A stretch of DNA of 64,000 nucleotides, from assembly GCA_963970005.1 (NCBI GenBank), contig CAXAMN010005402.1, positions 109,624 through 173,623 on the forward strand, written 5' to 3'. Source of the stretch: Durusdinium trenchii. Its lineage: Eukaryota > Sar > Dinophyceae > Suessiales > Symbiodiniaceae. This document shows positions 33,582-46,208 of the stretch, one piece after another. How positions within the stretch are numbered: the stretch's first letter is position 1; each line of letters starts with the position of its first letter. Under the pieces are notes generated by a model. It was not told the origin of the DNA. It searched no databases and saw only the letters and a list, made by a program, of their open reading frames with translations. The position numbers were made by a program, and so were the translations under genes.

Positions 33582-34287
33582 GAGGAATTGCAAATCAAAC
33601 CCTTTGTTTGTTGCTTTCTTCATGTGCCGCTCCACTGATAGCGCACAACAAACCGGCCAAGTACCAGTATCTGTGGCAATGGACGGGGCTTCAATGAGAT
33701 ACACATTGATTTTGTCATGTTTTGTCCAATCAGCAGGCCAAACCCAAAACCTTCTGGTAGAAAGAATCATGGCCTGGAACCCTCAAATTGAGACACAGTC
33801 CGAGGGTCATGCTGAGCATGAGGCATTGGTGCCCCAATCAAGATTTACAGCGCCCTTTTGTACTACTATTACTGTACGTTTAAGCAGCGGCAAGTATGTA
33901 TTTTTTATTCACCAAATTGAATCTCCAGCCCCCTTTTGAAACACATCGCAACTAATAAATATAGTTGTGGTTCAATCTCATCTTCAAATTGTTGCTAGTA
34001 GCGCAAGTTGCATGGTTACATATTTGTAATGACCCTTCTGGCACCTTCTGTAAGAACAAAACGGTCTGAGGTGGTTCAAAGATTTTGCATCTACACATTC
34101 TTCACCGTCAGTCGGCCAAGGGGCAGTATTATGTGGCTGCTGGAGCTGGGGCGCTTCAAAGATATCAGTGACACTGGAGGTTTCTGAGCAGTCGTCCCCT
34201 GGTGCGAGTGGGAGATGCTGTCAGTAACTTTGCTCCATGCATAATGATGAATTAGCCTCTTTGGACTCCTCTTTGGATGTCTAGAGT

Positions 34288-34590
34288 CTATGAGATGTGT
34301 GCCAGGTCCTGCCCGCACATGAATGTGCCGTACCAGTACCAGGGCGCTATTTCTTCGTGTTGGACTGCCCGCTCCTCAGGCACTTGAGGACGAAAGGTAG
34401 CCGGGTGTGAAGGCTCAAGCGTCGCCCCTGTTTGGGCCTGAGCCTGTTTTTGGGACGAACTCACTTTCGCAGCTGTCTTGGGAGTTGCTTCGTTCGGATC
34501 CATGTCCAACTCCTCCAGGTCACGATCTGTTTCCACGATTGCTCGTACAAGCATGGAGCTGGTTGTGTGCACGCGAACTCGGAAGGACAA
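34288..34590 (-). CDS. Candidate N-terminal coding segment upstream of gene B
   Basis: This minus frame encodes a disordered, charged stretch: VRAIVETDRDLEELDMDPNE, then a Gln/Ala/Ser-rich part and PQVPEERAVQHEEIAPW. Composition suits the cytoplasmic N-terminus of these channels, and orientation and position fit gene B. No homology is recognised. Confidence 0.22.
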   Translation of the reverse strand: MSFRVRVHTTSSMLVRAIVETDRDLEELDMDPNEATPKTAAKVSSSQKQAQAQTGATLEPSHPATFRPQVPEERAVQHEEIAPWYWYGTFMCGQDLAHIS

Positions 34591-35259
34591 GAAACGTGAC
34601 CCTCAGTTATCAAACATGGACCGTAATTACTAAACTCCGTTTGAACAAACGGACAAAACATAAACCGATATAAACCGCGTGCATGTATAGGATAGGTGTA
34701 GAACCTTCAATGGATCACCAAAAAAGTAGCAAAATGAACGAAGCCCCACTTAGAGCTAAAAGGCTTTGTCAACAACGGCATGCTGTGGCACAAATGACGA
34801 TAATGCAAAGCGGGGTGCTTGCCCTGCCCGTGTGTGAGTTCGTGGAATCTCTGTGTACTGATTGAAACCCTCCTCTCCACTTTTGCTAGTTGCCTATCAA
34901 GCTTGGTGGTGGCAAAGCGCTGTTCCATCCTCGAATACATGATACTTGTGATATGTGATACTCTTTGCCATCAGAAAACCCTACCGCGTCCAAGCGGTCT
35001 GCCTGTTCATGTACAAATTGCGGTGAGGCCTGACAGCTGAGAGCGTCCTCGCTCCTGCCCCGCTACTGCCCCCCTAATTGATGCCGCTGGTGTACTAGCG
35101 ATGCTTAGATGCTTCTGAAGCTGCTTCCAACCACACTCAGCCACCCCGGCAATGCTTCTGTACTTTACAATAAATCCACCCCCAGCTGCACCCACGAAGA
35201 CCTTGTCCAATGGGTGGGTGCACCTTGTGGACCCATCCCCCCCTTGTAATCGCTTGAAT

Positions 35260-35345
35260 TCTAGTAGCGATGCCCTTTGTTACTAGTAGCTTCTTGCTCC
35301 TAGTAGTACGGCCAGGAGCCCCTAGAAGCGTCCTATTCTTGCCTC
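35260..35345 (+). repeat. CTAGTAG-family repeat, locus 4
   Basis: The locus contains TAGTAGCGATGCCCTTTG, then TACTAGTAGCTTCTTGC and the GGCCAGGAGCCCC core, in plus orientation. Confidence 0.75.
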
Positions 35346-36659
35346 TTGCACATTCCGGCGTCCAAATATGTCCAAATCTGAGATCTGGCCAGGCCTATTG
35401 CTAGCGCGAGGACATCTCACGTAGCTGATGCTACCTTGCAATTCCCTCATAATCCCTCAAATTTCATATTTAGATATATTCAGCCACTGAATCGGCTTTG
35501 CCCTGCTTAACATGAGCTCATACTGCAACATGTCCAATGACCAAAATCAAGGCTGTGTGTTCTCGAATAAGCACGTATGGCCGTATGGCTCATTGTCGCC
35601 CCTTTCAGTCCTGTGTGTTCCTGTGTTGCCCCTGGCGCTAAAGGGTCCAAGGGAAAAGATCAGGTTGGGGTCCAGAACTGACAAACTCAGACTCGTCTAT
35701 TCCCTCGTGGTCCGAGCTCGCCTTCAGGCGGAGGACCTGGATAAGATCCCAAGCTTTGAATGAAGTTCAAGCGTGACGAGCCCGGTGAGGGCGGCGAGGA
35801 ATCGGTGCTTTCCATCTGAGCGGCGGCATTTATTCAGTGCTAAACTCAGATACACTATCTATTATGTGGGGCTGTGGGGGCCCTATCTCGTTTAGGCTAC
35901 TTAAGTAGGTCATGTCACAGTATCTCCTTCAGACTCCTCTAGTGGCAAATTACAGTACTCAGTATCACGTTTGGACTACTTTAGTGGGATCAAAAAAGGT
36001 GCAGGACATAAAAGCCATTTATGGACTGAAAGCTGCATGTAAAAAACAAAAACATGAACACACCCATGCTCTGAACCATACAAACTCGCTGTGCATGAGC
36101 TGAGGGGTCATGAACTTTCAACTAGCGAGGCAACCCTGAAAGAAAGCACGGGAAAGTTACAAAGAAATAAGGGCTTGGCCGAACACTCGAAGCTGAAATA
36201 CACATTCACAAAACTTGACTCACTGAATCAAACAAACAAGAATGCTGCTTGAGATATTTACTTAAATAGCATCCGGGTGGGGACCTGCGCTACATTCTTC
36301 GGAGGATCAAAGAGTTGGTGTGCCAAACCCTGCAACACAGGTGAAAAAATGACTCAGAACCAGGGTGTGTTGTTCTGCTCTTGGGTCCACATCTGCATCT
36401 TATCTTGGGAGTTCTACAGTAATTTCTCTGGCAAACTTGGCGGAGAGGATATTGCCAATTCATCCATGTCAAAGCACGGCTGCAGTGTGTTGAACCAAGT
36501 TTGTCTCAACTATACTGAACTCTGTGGAGGCCTCTCTGGCAGCGTTCAGGCAAGGTTACCAGCAGGCAAACACATGTGCCCACGTTATCCAGCTGCCATC
36601 AGCTGCCACATTACCCCGCCGCTAGCCATATCTATATGCTCACTTCACGAGCAAAACCT

Positions 36660-36720
36660 GTGTGCCCACAGCGCCATACAGCGCCCACAGCGCCATACAG
36701 CGCCCACAGCGCCACCACCC
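36660..36720 (+). repeat. Short tandem repeat, CAGCGCCATACAGCGCCCA unit
   Basis: About three head-to-tail copies of an 18-19-bp unit lie at 36668-36718, in otherwise unique sequence. Confidence 0.85.
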
Positions 36721-39700
36721 GGTCATCTCCAAGTGGCCAGAAGCACCGGTTTGCTTGTGGGGCACACAGGCATCCGGGTCCCGATTTCCACTCGGCATTC
36801 GCCCAAGGTCTGATCCTGGACTGTGACGGGCCGCGCTGAACGACGACCATCGGCACCCAGTGATTTCTGCAAGCCACTTCAATAGGCCCTTGGATCAAGC
36901 TTCGCAAAAGCAAACAAGCTTTTTCCAGCCAAGGTTGGCTTAGCTTGCAATTTAAGAGTGCCTTCTCCGTCCCTCTGTCTCTGTCTCTGTCCCCTTTTTG
37001 CTTTTTCATCCTTTTGAGGTTCCACGGATCGATCGATCGATCTCCCAAAACGACCCAAGAAAACCACCCATCCTTGCTGGGCTGTACCTCTTTCAGCCTC
37101 ACAGCCGGAGATGAGGGTGAGCTGAGAAATTCCAAAGGGTAGGACACGTGGAGCCTCAAGGGGCCTGCAACTGCAGAACCCCTAGATTGGTGGTACCCTG
37201 GATGGCTTGAAACATATGGGTACAATCCAATTTCTGGTGGATGTTGAAAGTTATTCTTGGCCTCTCGCCAAAAGAAGCACCACTCCATTTACGAGAAAGA
37301 AACTGCATGCGTTCAACCAGCACAGTTGATGAAGCCGTTGGTGTTTGAAGATGGGAAACCCGGTGTTGCCACGGTCAAGGGGGCACCACAGCCCTGCCTC
37401 CTGCTGATTCTCTTTGGTAGTTATATAAGGTTATATAGATATATAAGTTTATATAAGTTATATTGTGAAGAGTGATCAAAGCGCCTGATGGGTCCAAGTG
37501 GGGCCCTTGATGTTTTGCAAACCTTGAAGGAAAATAGGCTCGTGGCACGTTCAAGTGTGGACATGACAACGACAAAACCAACCTCGATGGTCAGCAATGA
37601 CTGCTTCACATGGATTGAGCGGGAACCCCAAATTAAGGAGACTATGATATTGATCCCCACGTCCATGTTCTTCCAACACGTCCACCCTGTGGTGCGCTCC
37701 CCACGTCCATGACCCCAAAAGCCCCAAGAGCCGCCTGCAACAAACCTCTTCCACCAAGAGCCGCATGGCGGTGCGTTGCTCCTCTGCAAGCCTAGAGAAA
37801 TCATCAACGTTCGAATTGAACGGTGAGCCGAATGGCCCAGGGTTGCCTCTTTGACTCGAGATGCATATTGGCAAGTACGGGCTTCACCAGCAAGGTTTTG
37901 GGCCCTCCAAGTTGAAATAACAATCAAACATTTAGGCCCACATCATTGCATTGTGTCGTCGAAAGCACCCATTTCCGGGATGGTTTGAGCCCACCTATAT
38001 CTAGCAATATTATGCAATATTCTTCTTCAATACCTACTAGCATGCGCATGTAGTGAACTTGTTGCTTAAGCACACAAAAGTTGGGCAGGAATCAGGCTAG
38101 CTGCTAGCTGCATAGCAAAGTGAAAAGCTACGGCCTTCGGCCAAACACATCGAGGAAGGTTGCTACATCATGTTGCAGAACATGCCTATATAAATCAGCA
38201 TCCAAACCGTTTTTTTGAACCTGGCATGTTGGCGAAGGCATCTGCAGGCCATGTGTTGCTGTGTGCTTCACCATTTGGCTGCATTTGGCGGAATGACCCC
38301 CAAACAAACAGGCCGAACTCATTTTGATCAGCCAAAAGCAACATGGGTTCTGTGGTGCTATTCTGGCGGTATTCAGTCGCTGGTTCGTCATTTGAAGAAG
38401 TAAATCAGAAACAGGCTAGCTACGCCAAGGTGCCTGACCAATTGATTCTGCCCATCGTCCACCAACTGCGACCACTGATCCTCACGGAGGTCCAAATGGT
38501 CCAAGTTCCCATGTGAGGTCACACAATCACTCCCGTCAGGTCGTCAGGTGCTCTCTAGTTTGGTTTCCAGAGGTCGCAAGCATATCAATCCTGCCTACTG
38601 TACAACTTTTTCTGGCAGGGTTGTGGGGGTGCTGAAAGGTTGTGGATGCTGCTGCCCTACTATCGTAGATGAGCGAATTATTCAATCCCTTGCAAACACC
38701 TCCACCCCTCCAACCCTCAAAGTTCTATGTGAGCAAACCTGCCGGAGTGTTTTGGTGCATGGACCAAGCAAATCAAACCCTGGCAATGCAAAGTGAAAGA
38801 AGTCACAAATTTAACCTTGAACTTTGGGGTAAGGGGTTCTGACTTAGGGGTTCGAATAGTTTGTCAATCTTACTGTCTCTAGGTGTCATGCTTGTACGAA
38901 CCCAGTACTGTTTCAAGGTGTCGCGTTTGCACATACTCCTTTGCAAACAACATGTCCAACAACTTTTGGTTCTACCTTCTCCGCTGCAAACGTGAGACTC
39001 CAAATAGATAGCCGCGAGATAGCACTTTCTGTGATTTTCTGTGTCACTTTTGGAAGATGTCTCGCAGGAACCGCTCGTCGTGTCCTTCTCAATGCCTTTT
39101 TTGGATTTTGTGTGGTCCTGTCAACAGAATAAGTTCTATCCATACTTTGTCTTTAAAGTATTGTAAAATAAAGTAAAGCAAAGAGTTAGGCACGCAGCTA
39201 AAAGGCCCTGTAAAGGGCAGTACCATGCCACCCCCAGTACTGCAAATGGACGAATTATACAAACCCTTAGAGGCACCTCCACGCCTCCTACCCCAAAGTT
39301 TATTGTTAGCAAGCCGGTCGGGTTTTTTGGGTGAATGGACAGAACAACCGAACCCTGGCCACACATTCAACTTCAGGGGTAGTTAAGGAGTTCTCTTAGG
39401 GGTTCGATATTTTGTCCACCTACTGCAGGAGAATTCCAGCTCTGGATGGCTAAAGATGATAGCAAAAACATGCTAGGCTATAGCCAAGTGCATTTACATA
39501 TGGGACTTCTAGTGCGGCTGCCGTCAGCCAAGCGTCCATGGTCAGTCAGCGCAGTGGCAGAAGCGGTCACCGGGCGCTCAATGTGGGGTGAAGAGTTCGG
39601 GGAGACCACCAGCGAGCTACTCGGTACTGTGTTCTTGCACCTAGAGCAGTAGATCCTAACAATCTTGCAACACAGGAGAGCCCTTTGAAAGCCTCATGTT

Positions 39701-40287
39701 CTCCGATGCTCTTGTTGGATCAAAGCACAGTAAAACCAGGTTTCTTCTTCTCTGATGATGCTAAGGGTGAGATACTGTTGGTCGATGGCATCTGTTGCAA
39801 AGGAACTTCCAAACAAACAGTCTTGTCATGTCTAGTCACCAATCAGAATGCTTGGTTTGAGCTCGAGTCACCCCGCCTGGGGCACAGCAACCATGTCTAA
39901 GCGCTAGCCGCTAGCACTACCGCTAGCCTATCGCTGACAAAAAAACACGCATTGGGTTACCCATCGGTCACGTCACAAAGATACGGGCATCAGCTCACGA
40001 GTCGAGGTTGTGAAAGATCCCGCAACTCTGGAAGTCTGACCAAGCCCACTAAAGCCCTGTTGTCTTGGTTTGTGGACCTGAGGGACAACGACACAAACCA
40101 AAACAAAAGCATACAAACATGATAAGGAGCAAACCCAATAATTGTATAGCCTGGTTTAACAAAGCTGGAAACAAGATCATTGCAGTACAGCTGTCAGTGT
40201 CCAGCTTCCCGTAGCTCACAAGGTGAGAATTAGTGCAGCATGCTGGTGCATCATTGTGAAGGAATGTGCATAATGTGCTAAGACCCC

Positions 40288-40475
40288 CTTAGGAGCAAGA
40301 AGCTACTAGGGGCTCCTGGCATCGCTACTAGGAGCAAGGACGCTAATTACTAGGGGCTCCTGGCCTTACTACTAGGAGCAAAAAGCCACTAGCAGCGACC
40401 GAAGCTTCCTTGAAAATCGTTTCACTTGGAATCGTTTCACCTGTAGTAACAAGAAGCTACTAGGAGCTAGAAACT
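40288..40475 (-). repeat. CTAGTAG-family repeat, locus 5 (inverted)
   Basis: The same family in minus orientation, with two GGGGCTCCTGG cores and CAAGAAGCTACTAGG blocks. Confidence 0.75.
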
Positions 40476-41649
40476 ATATTAGTTCCAAGCTCCCGCCGAG
40501 CCAGTCCGCACTCGGCAGTGAATATCATTTGACTGTTGCGACGCGTTTGGAATGAGGGAATGATTCTACAGATTTCTACAGTGTAAGGGTCATTCATGCT
40601 CATTCCCTACATTTCCATATGGAATGCCAGTGTGTCATCGACGTCTTTTCCACTTTTGGCATCAATAGCTGGACTCGAAAGGTCCGCGCTGGATGTCTCA
40701 AACTCTCGCTATGTCTTAGTGCATGGGGCCTCATGGCCTAGCCTACCTGCCATACGATGGCGCAATCTCCAAACCTAAATTAGCACATGCATGCAAATGC
40801 ATCGGCCAATCGTTGTAACTGGCAGCACGTTGAAGAAAAAAACTGTTTGTAGACCACTTGGCACTAAACGTGCTACCACTTGACGAGGCTTGAATCTGCC
40901 AAAAGTACCAAAGGACATCCTGAACATCCTGCCTAGCAAAAACATGGAAACACTTCAAAGGAGTGTTTCAGGAGACATCAAAGCCAAGAATTGCTCAAGA
41001 TTCTCTTTTGTCTATGTCCTGCCTGTGATGGAGACATCCAAGGAGCGCCATTGATGAACTCTACGGTCCGAGCAAGCTGTATCCACACCCATTTGGGTGC
41101 AATTGCGCATGGCCGGACCAAATCAGCTGCCAGTGCTAGGCTCTTCTACATATTTGGCAGGCCGATGGCCAAGTTCTATATAGTCCGGAGGGAAGTTGTT
41201 GATATAGCTGTGCCACTTCCCTGTCGAAATCTAGTTGCCCTGATCTGTGATAAACATTGAACACGACCCATTGGCTCTGAAAAAGGTGTCCCGTGTTGAA
41301 CAGTTAAGTTATCGCGGGTTATTGCTGCGTGAGGTTTCATCAAGTTCTATAACGGTTCCGCGCAAGAGAAGCAATCCAAAGTGTTTTTTTGCTGCGGCGA
41401 AGGTGAGTTTCTTTTTCAAACGTTAAATTGACATCGGTCAGCAACATGCCAGGGATGGTGGATATGCATGGACTCAATGTGCCACAATGGTGCCAGCACC
41501 GTCAGCGCAACGGTTCGCACCGAGAGTTGTTGGAGGGTGATTCAGGTCTCAATCGGAAACGTAAAGTTCGACTGGAGGCGTCAGCTATTTCAAGCATAGT
41601 CAATAGTCAATCGTCAGAGTCTGTTTGCATGGGTGTATATATACATATA

Positions 41650-41995
41650 ATATGTGTGTGTGTGTCAAAGCCTGTGTCCAAGGCTGCACACATGTCTTGA
41701 ACAAAAACTAATTTTAACAACGCGATAAAAGAGGCAGGGGGCTCGTGGACGCATGGAAGTCACGAGCCAACGAAGACCCATCCATGTCGTCGTGCTACCA
41801 GACCTGATCAGTCTGGCGTACCTGCAAACTTTTAAAGCTTTGGAAGCCTCGTCTGTTTCACCCATGTTCAACAATACAAGTGACGCCGACTCTTTCACCA
41901 TTCGGTTTGCAAGTCAAGGTCTACAATGCAACGGGTAATGTACTGAAAGTGGGGCTTCACTCTGAACTTAGCTCTTGCGAGCAATTCTCAAAGTG
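41650..41995 (+). repeat. Direct repeat copy 1 (about 350 bp)
   Basis: From TCAAAGCCTG to AATTCTCAAAGTG this segment is nearly identical (I estimate about 95%) to 43108-43443. Both copies keep an open plus frame with RRPIHVVV, then LISLAYLQTFKALEASS and FTIRFASQGLQCNG. The frame matches no family I know. Confidence 0.8.
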
Positions 41996-42529
41996 AGTTT
42001 CGCACAGAGTCCCACTGAGGGCTGTGGCCCAGATCCTGGGGGACCCACTCTGACTGTTCCGTTCTTGCACTTGAACTTCTTTATGCAATCCCACTGATTG
42101 GCGGAATTGCACGAGACTGCTGATTGAACGCCGCAGGGCTTACTGTGATCAGATCCAGTTGGGAATTTCACACATGAGCATGTTTGGAGCAGTGTCATTT
42201 GGCTAAATAAACAAGACGGGACACCTGCACGGGTCGAATTTGTCATTCGGACGACTTCGAGTTTTGCTCGAGGCTTCTAGGTTCAGGTGAAGGGTTGCTC
42301 GATGCTTTTCAGGTTTCAGGTGAAACTGTACCGCCTTTTACGGCCGAGCGGAAGGAGAGTCCGGAACGTGAACGACTAAGTAATCTCTTCTGGTTCTTTT
42401 GTTTTTCCTTCCTGCTGTTGCTTTTCGTTTTCTTGAGGCCTTTCTTTAGGTTTCAGTCAAAGATGCGCCGAATGCGGCTTTACTTGAATGCCAGTGAGTG
42501 ACGGCAATGCCTTCGGGCCACCCTAACCC

Positions 42530-42871
42530 ACCCTCCCCCCTACCTCCTTGCCCCTGGCCTTGGTTGCTATCCCACCCGCCATCTAGGGTAACAGAAGGAA
42601 ATCGCACTCAACACACTTGTGTGTTGGTGCCTTTCCTTCTGTTTCTCCTGTCCTAGTTCTAGCTACCCGGGCGGTCTAAGACTAAAGTCCCGCTCGCTAA
42701 CTATTGCATGTAATTCGCGTAACTAGAAGGCTTCGTAACTAGGGGGCCTTGTAATAGAACTACTCCTATCTTTCTCTCTTGCCCTCTTCGTTTGCTCTTT
42801 CTGTCTTTTCTTTTTCTGTCTTCTAAGGCTTGTTAGGTGGCTAGTACTTTCCTTGCGCGCCGCTATCGGCG
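42530..42871 (+). repeat. Hairpin-bearing dispersed element, plus-oriented copy
   Basis: Modules in order: a C-rich leader, a long imperfect hairpin (42590-42643), CTACCCGGGCGGT, a CT-rich tract, AAGGCTTGTTAGGTGGCTAG, and a short GC hairpin (42858-42871). The same modules occur inverted at 50871-51185, and the right half again at 42940-43094. Confidence 0.8.
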
Positions 42872-42939
42872 TGACGTGTGTGCGACAGCCTGTTTTTAAG
42901 GCTGCGCACATTGCCAAGTTTTAAAGCCGATTTTAACCT

Positions 42940-43094
42940 TAGGGGCTGCAACTAGGAGTCCCATAACTAGTGGGCCTCGTCACTACCCCTACCTTTCTCT
43001 CTTGCCCTCTTCGCTTGCTCTTTTTGTTTCTCTTTGTCTTTCTTTCCAAGGCTTGTTAGGTGGCTAGTACTTCGTTTGAGCGCCGATCTCGGCG
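42940..43094 (+). repeat. Partial third copy of the hairpin-bearing element
   Basis: It has the right half only: the CTAGTGGGCCTCGT...CTACC block, a CT-rich tract, AAGGCTTGTTAGGTGGCTAG and the GC hairpin CGCCGAtcTCGGCG. Confidence 0.75.
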
Positions 43095-43107
43095 TGGTGT
43101 GTGTGTG

Positions 43108-43443
43108 CGTGTCAAAGCCTGTTCCCAAGGCTGCTCATGTCTTGTACCAAAACTATTTTTAACAACGCAAAAAAAGAGGCAGGGGGCTCGTGGACGCATG
43201 GATGGCATGAGCCAACGAAGACCCATCCATGTCGTCGTGATACCAAACCTGATCAGTCTGGCGTACCTGCAAACTTTTAAAGCTTTGGAAGCCTCGTCCG
43301 TCTTACCCATGTTCAACAATACAAGTGACGCCGACTCTTTCACCATTCGGTTTGCAAGTCAAGGTCTACAATGCAACGGGCAATGTGCTCGCAAAAGTGG
43401 GACTTCACTCTGAACTTAGCTCTTGCGAGCAGTTCTCAAAGTG
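43108..43443 (+). repeat. Direct repeat copy 2
   Basis: Second copy of the block at 41650. It is preceded by a hairpin (43081-43094) and by TTGTTAGGTGGCTAGTACTT, a module also found at 42830 and, inverted, near 50910. Confidence 0.8.
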
Positions 43444-44021
43444 TGTGTACGTGTGTGTGAGTGTACCTTCCTCCTTCTGTGCAAGGATCTATATATATAT
43501 ATAATGCTTACCAAAGCCTGGGTCAAAACTCTGGGCAGAAATCCTGAGTGGCGGTTCACAAAGGGCCTTTGCCAAAAATCAATCTTGGGGATCAACAAGC
43601 CCATGCTGTCCCATGCTCCCCATGCCACCGTCCGAATCACCATCCCATAAAATGACACGATGGCAACCTGCGTGACTTTGCTGTGGTGACAGATTTGTCA
43701 CTACCACCGGAGGCCAGCGAAGCCAGCTGCAGTACATCGACCTTGGAATAATTTAAGAATGTAGTAGAAAACAACACGCTAGAACCCGCAAAAGCGGCCA
43801 CCAAACCTTGACACGTCATCACTAATAGTGCATACAATTGCATATGTGCATACAAGAAGTCTCTAGCCACAGGTATGTTCTATTTGCCGTCTGTTATGAA
43901 GCAACTTACGGCAGGATGCACAGGATGCAAGGGTTTTTGCCCCTAGACGTGGGACCCGTGGCAAGCTCACAAAATTCAGACCTGAGACCCGTGACGGTCG
44001 TTTCCATACACTTACTATATA

Positions 44022-44108
44022 GTAGTAACAAGAAGCTATTAGGAACAAGTGCATCGCTACTAGTAACAAGTGCCTTACTAGTAGTAACAAGAAGCTAGTA
44101 GTAACAAT
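44022..44108 (-). repeat. CTAGTAG-family repeat, locus 6 (inverted)
   Basis: GTAACAAGAAGCTATTAGG, then CATCGCTACTAGTAACAAG, and repeats of GTAGTAACAAGAAGCTAG, in minus orientation. Confidence 0.7.
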
Positions 44109-45009
44109 TGACAGGTCAAAACACGGGGCTTCGGCTTCGACTTGCCACCGGCGAAGGGAATAGCAGCACAGCATGTACGGGTGTCGTGTCGCAGTGGCTT
44201 TGCCACTGTCGGAAGCCGTAGCAGTTCCAGCAGTCTAAGCCTTTGTTCATCTAAGGCGGGGAAACCAACCAAAAAACCATAGCAAGTAACATCTCTGCCT
44301 CATTCCAAAAGATTGTTTTCCTGACTGGATCAAAAGGCAAGCATTTTGGAGGGCTCCAAGGAGTGTCACCAAGATCTGATGACTCGGGCCTGAACATGAC
44401 CCACTCCTTGACTCCCTGACCCTGCAAAGACCATCCACATCAACCCTGGACCCTGCAGGCCCTTTTGGCATTCTGCAGGAGAAACTGAGCTGTCAAACTG
44501 GCTAAGGTTCCGCAACTTGGCCATTGCCCAAGTGTCTAAAGCGTTGAGCTTTTTGCTTGACTCTGTCTGATTGCGCCAGGGGGGGCCAAAAGGAACAAGT
44601 TAGTATATATCTATATATCTATATTTTTCCTATATAGATATATCTATTGATATGACCATTGATATGTACTTTCTGGTCGTGTGAGCTTTGACTGGCTGCC
44701 GGAAACGGCCAGCTTTGGTGCTCCCTGTATATGGAGCAATCTACCGCCACCAAAGTCAGCTGAAAAGAAGGAAAGTACCACCCTAGTTTGTTGCTGCTTC
44801 ACTTCTGTGCACATTCTGCAATCTGCACTTTATAATACCAATTGATTCAGGAGTGACCTGGCTCAATGGGGAAAAAAGCTTTGGTGCAGTTCTTTGGAAC
44901 GCTCCCCAGACACAGCTGCCAGTGCTGATACATGTGTGTCTCACGGCACCAGATAGCAGCACTGGGCCATCTTCGCACCAAGTTACAATGGATAATGACA
45001 TACTAGCGC

Positions 45010-45105
45010 TGGGGTTTAGTCACCCGGGTTTGCAGAAAGTCACCCGGCCGCATGGAAACGCAACATTAGTCAAAAGTCACCCGGCTGGCGAAAAGTCACC
45101 CGCTC
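45010..45105 (+). repeat. Short dispersed AAAGTCACCCGG repeats
   Basis: AGTCACCCGG occurs three times and AGTCACCCGC once within 90 bp, with CATGGAAACGCAACATTAG between. The GGAAACGCA phrase recurs near 45522 and 45600. Confidence 0.6.
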
Positions 45106-45959
45106 TATGTTAAAACACAATGTAAACGCTCTACGGAAGTACGTTTGTCAAAGCTGCTGTACATCAAGAATTCACTGCCCCTGTGGAGGAAAGGACTAGT
45201 TTTATGTCGAAGTTTGCAGCATTTTGGTGACCGAACCCTAATCAGAACGCAAGGTTAGGACTATCGTGAAGATTAGCCCCTAAACATAGATGCTCTGGCC
45301 GCTCTGGCCCGGCTCAATTGGATTTGAACGAGTCAGCGATTCCAACAGTCACCGGTCTGGCTAGATTGACTTAAACATATGAAATGAACTGTGTACACTG
45401 GCGCGAGTGCCGTGCAAGTCTTTTCGATCCTGACGCGAGTGCCGCGCGAGTCGAGGTATCCACCTACCCACGTCGATTATCTTCAAATCACTTTTTGGTC
45501 ACCTTCCCTCTAACCTGCATGGAAACGCAGCATGCAAACAATGTTGTTGACCTAATGCTCTTCCAGTTAGTTATATTGTTATCTTGCATCTAACTCCACT
45601 GGAAACGCAACATCCAGACGACTTTCTACAAGACCAGACGACTTAACACAAGTGCTTGTATTTTTTAATCACCGTTGCTCTGAAGTCTTCTAGAACTGGG
45701 TGACTGGCAAAGGGATCAATGCCCAAGTGTTACTTGCATGGCCAAGTTCAGACCAATGCGGGGGCATTTGCCTCCGTGAGAGCACTGGATATGTGGGAAC
45801 CAAGCTTCATAGTGGCACAAATTCACGTGTGGCCCATGGGTTTCAACACCTGGCCATTGGGAAAAAGCACAGAACGCACTCAAAATACAAAAGCAAGTCT
45901 AGAAAGCCACATGTGTCGTCATCCCGGCCAAAACTCGCTCAGCATGTTAGTCCCTCCTG

Positions 45960-46208
45960 TCACTCCTGCACCTCAAGGCTGATTGGCGGCAAAGCGTGCA
46001 GAATAAGGACTCCATTGAGTTCCCTTGAAACGATCTCTTGGAGGTCCGATTGGCATATTGACATATTGGTGATTGGCGCCGCCAGTTTGAGCATCCTTGA
46101 CATATCTGACATGGCATCCATGCTATCAGCGCCTGGCACGGGGCCTATGTCATGGCTGCGTACTTCGCATGAGCTCTGCAGACATGTCAAAGCCTCAGCA
46201 CCGTCCAA
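45960..46208 (-). CDS. Candidate C-terminal exon of gene C
   Basis: This minus frame reads naturally as protein: MSDMSRMLKLAAPITNMSIC, then QSDLQEIVSRELNGVLILHA, and LPPISLEVQE before the stop at 45960. It lies about 650 nt after the last recognised gene C exon, in the same orientation. No homology is recognised. A long plus ORF on the opposite strand (45700-46302) appears to be its shadow. Confidence 0.3.
   Translation of the reverse strand: MDGAEALTCLQSSCEVRSHDIGPVPGADSMDAMSDMSRMLKLAAPITNMSICQSDLQEIVSRELNGVLILHALPPISLEVQE

Larger units (their letters stand above)
30319..45959. other. Long interval between genes B and C: no confident gene
   Basis: S1 and N-terminal exons of gene B should start here. 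I recognise none with confidence. The interval holds CTAGTAG-family repeats (30965, 33226, 35260, 40288, 44022), an 18-19-bp tandem repeat (36660), a hairpin (33543-33581), a pair of direct repeats (41650/43100) and a hairpin element (42530-42871). The 218-codon minus frame at 36632-37288 has no family motif. Minus segments at 38128-38260 and 43640-43830 (the latter hydrophobic) read as possibly coding but unsupported. Confidence 0.4.

Noticed and set aside
36632-37288. 218-codon minus-strand ORF, the longest outside the copia element
   Set aside because: Composition is skewed by a tandem repeat and low-complexity runs. There is no domain and no splice context, so I do not call a gene.
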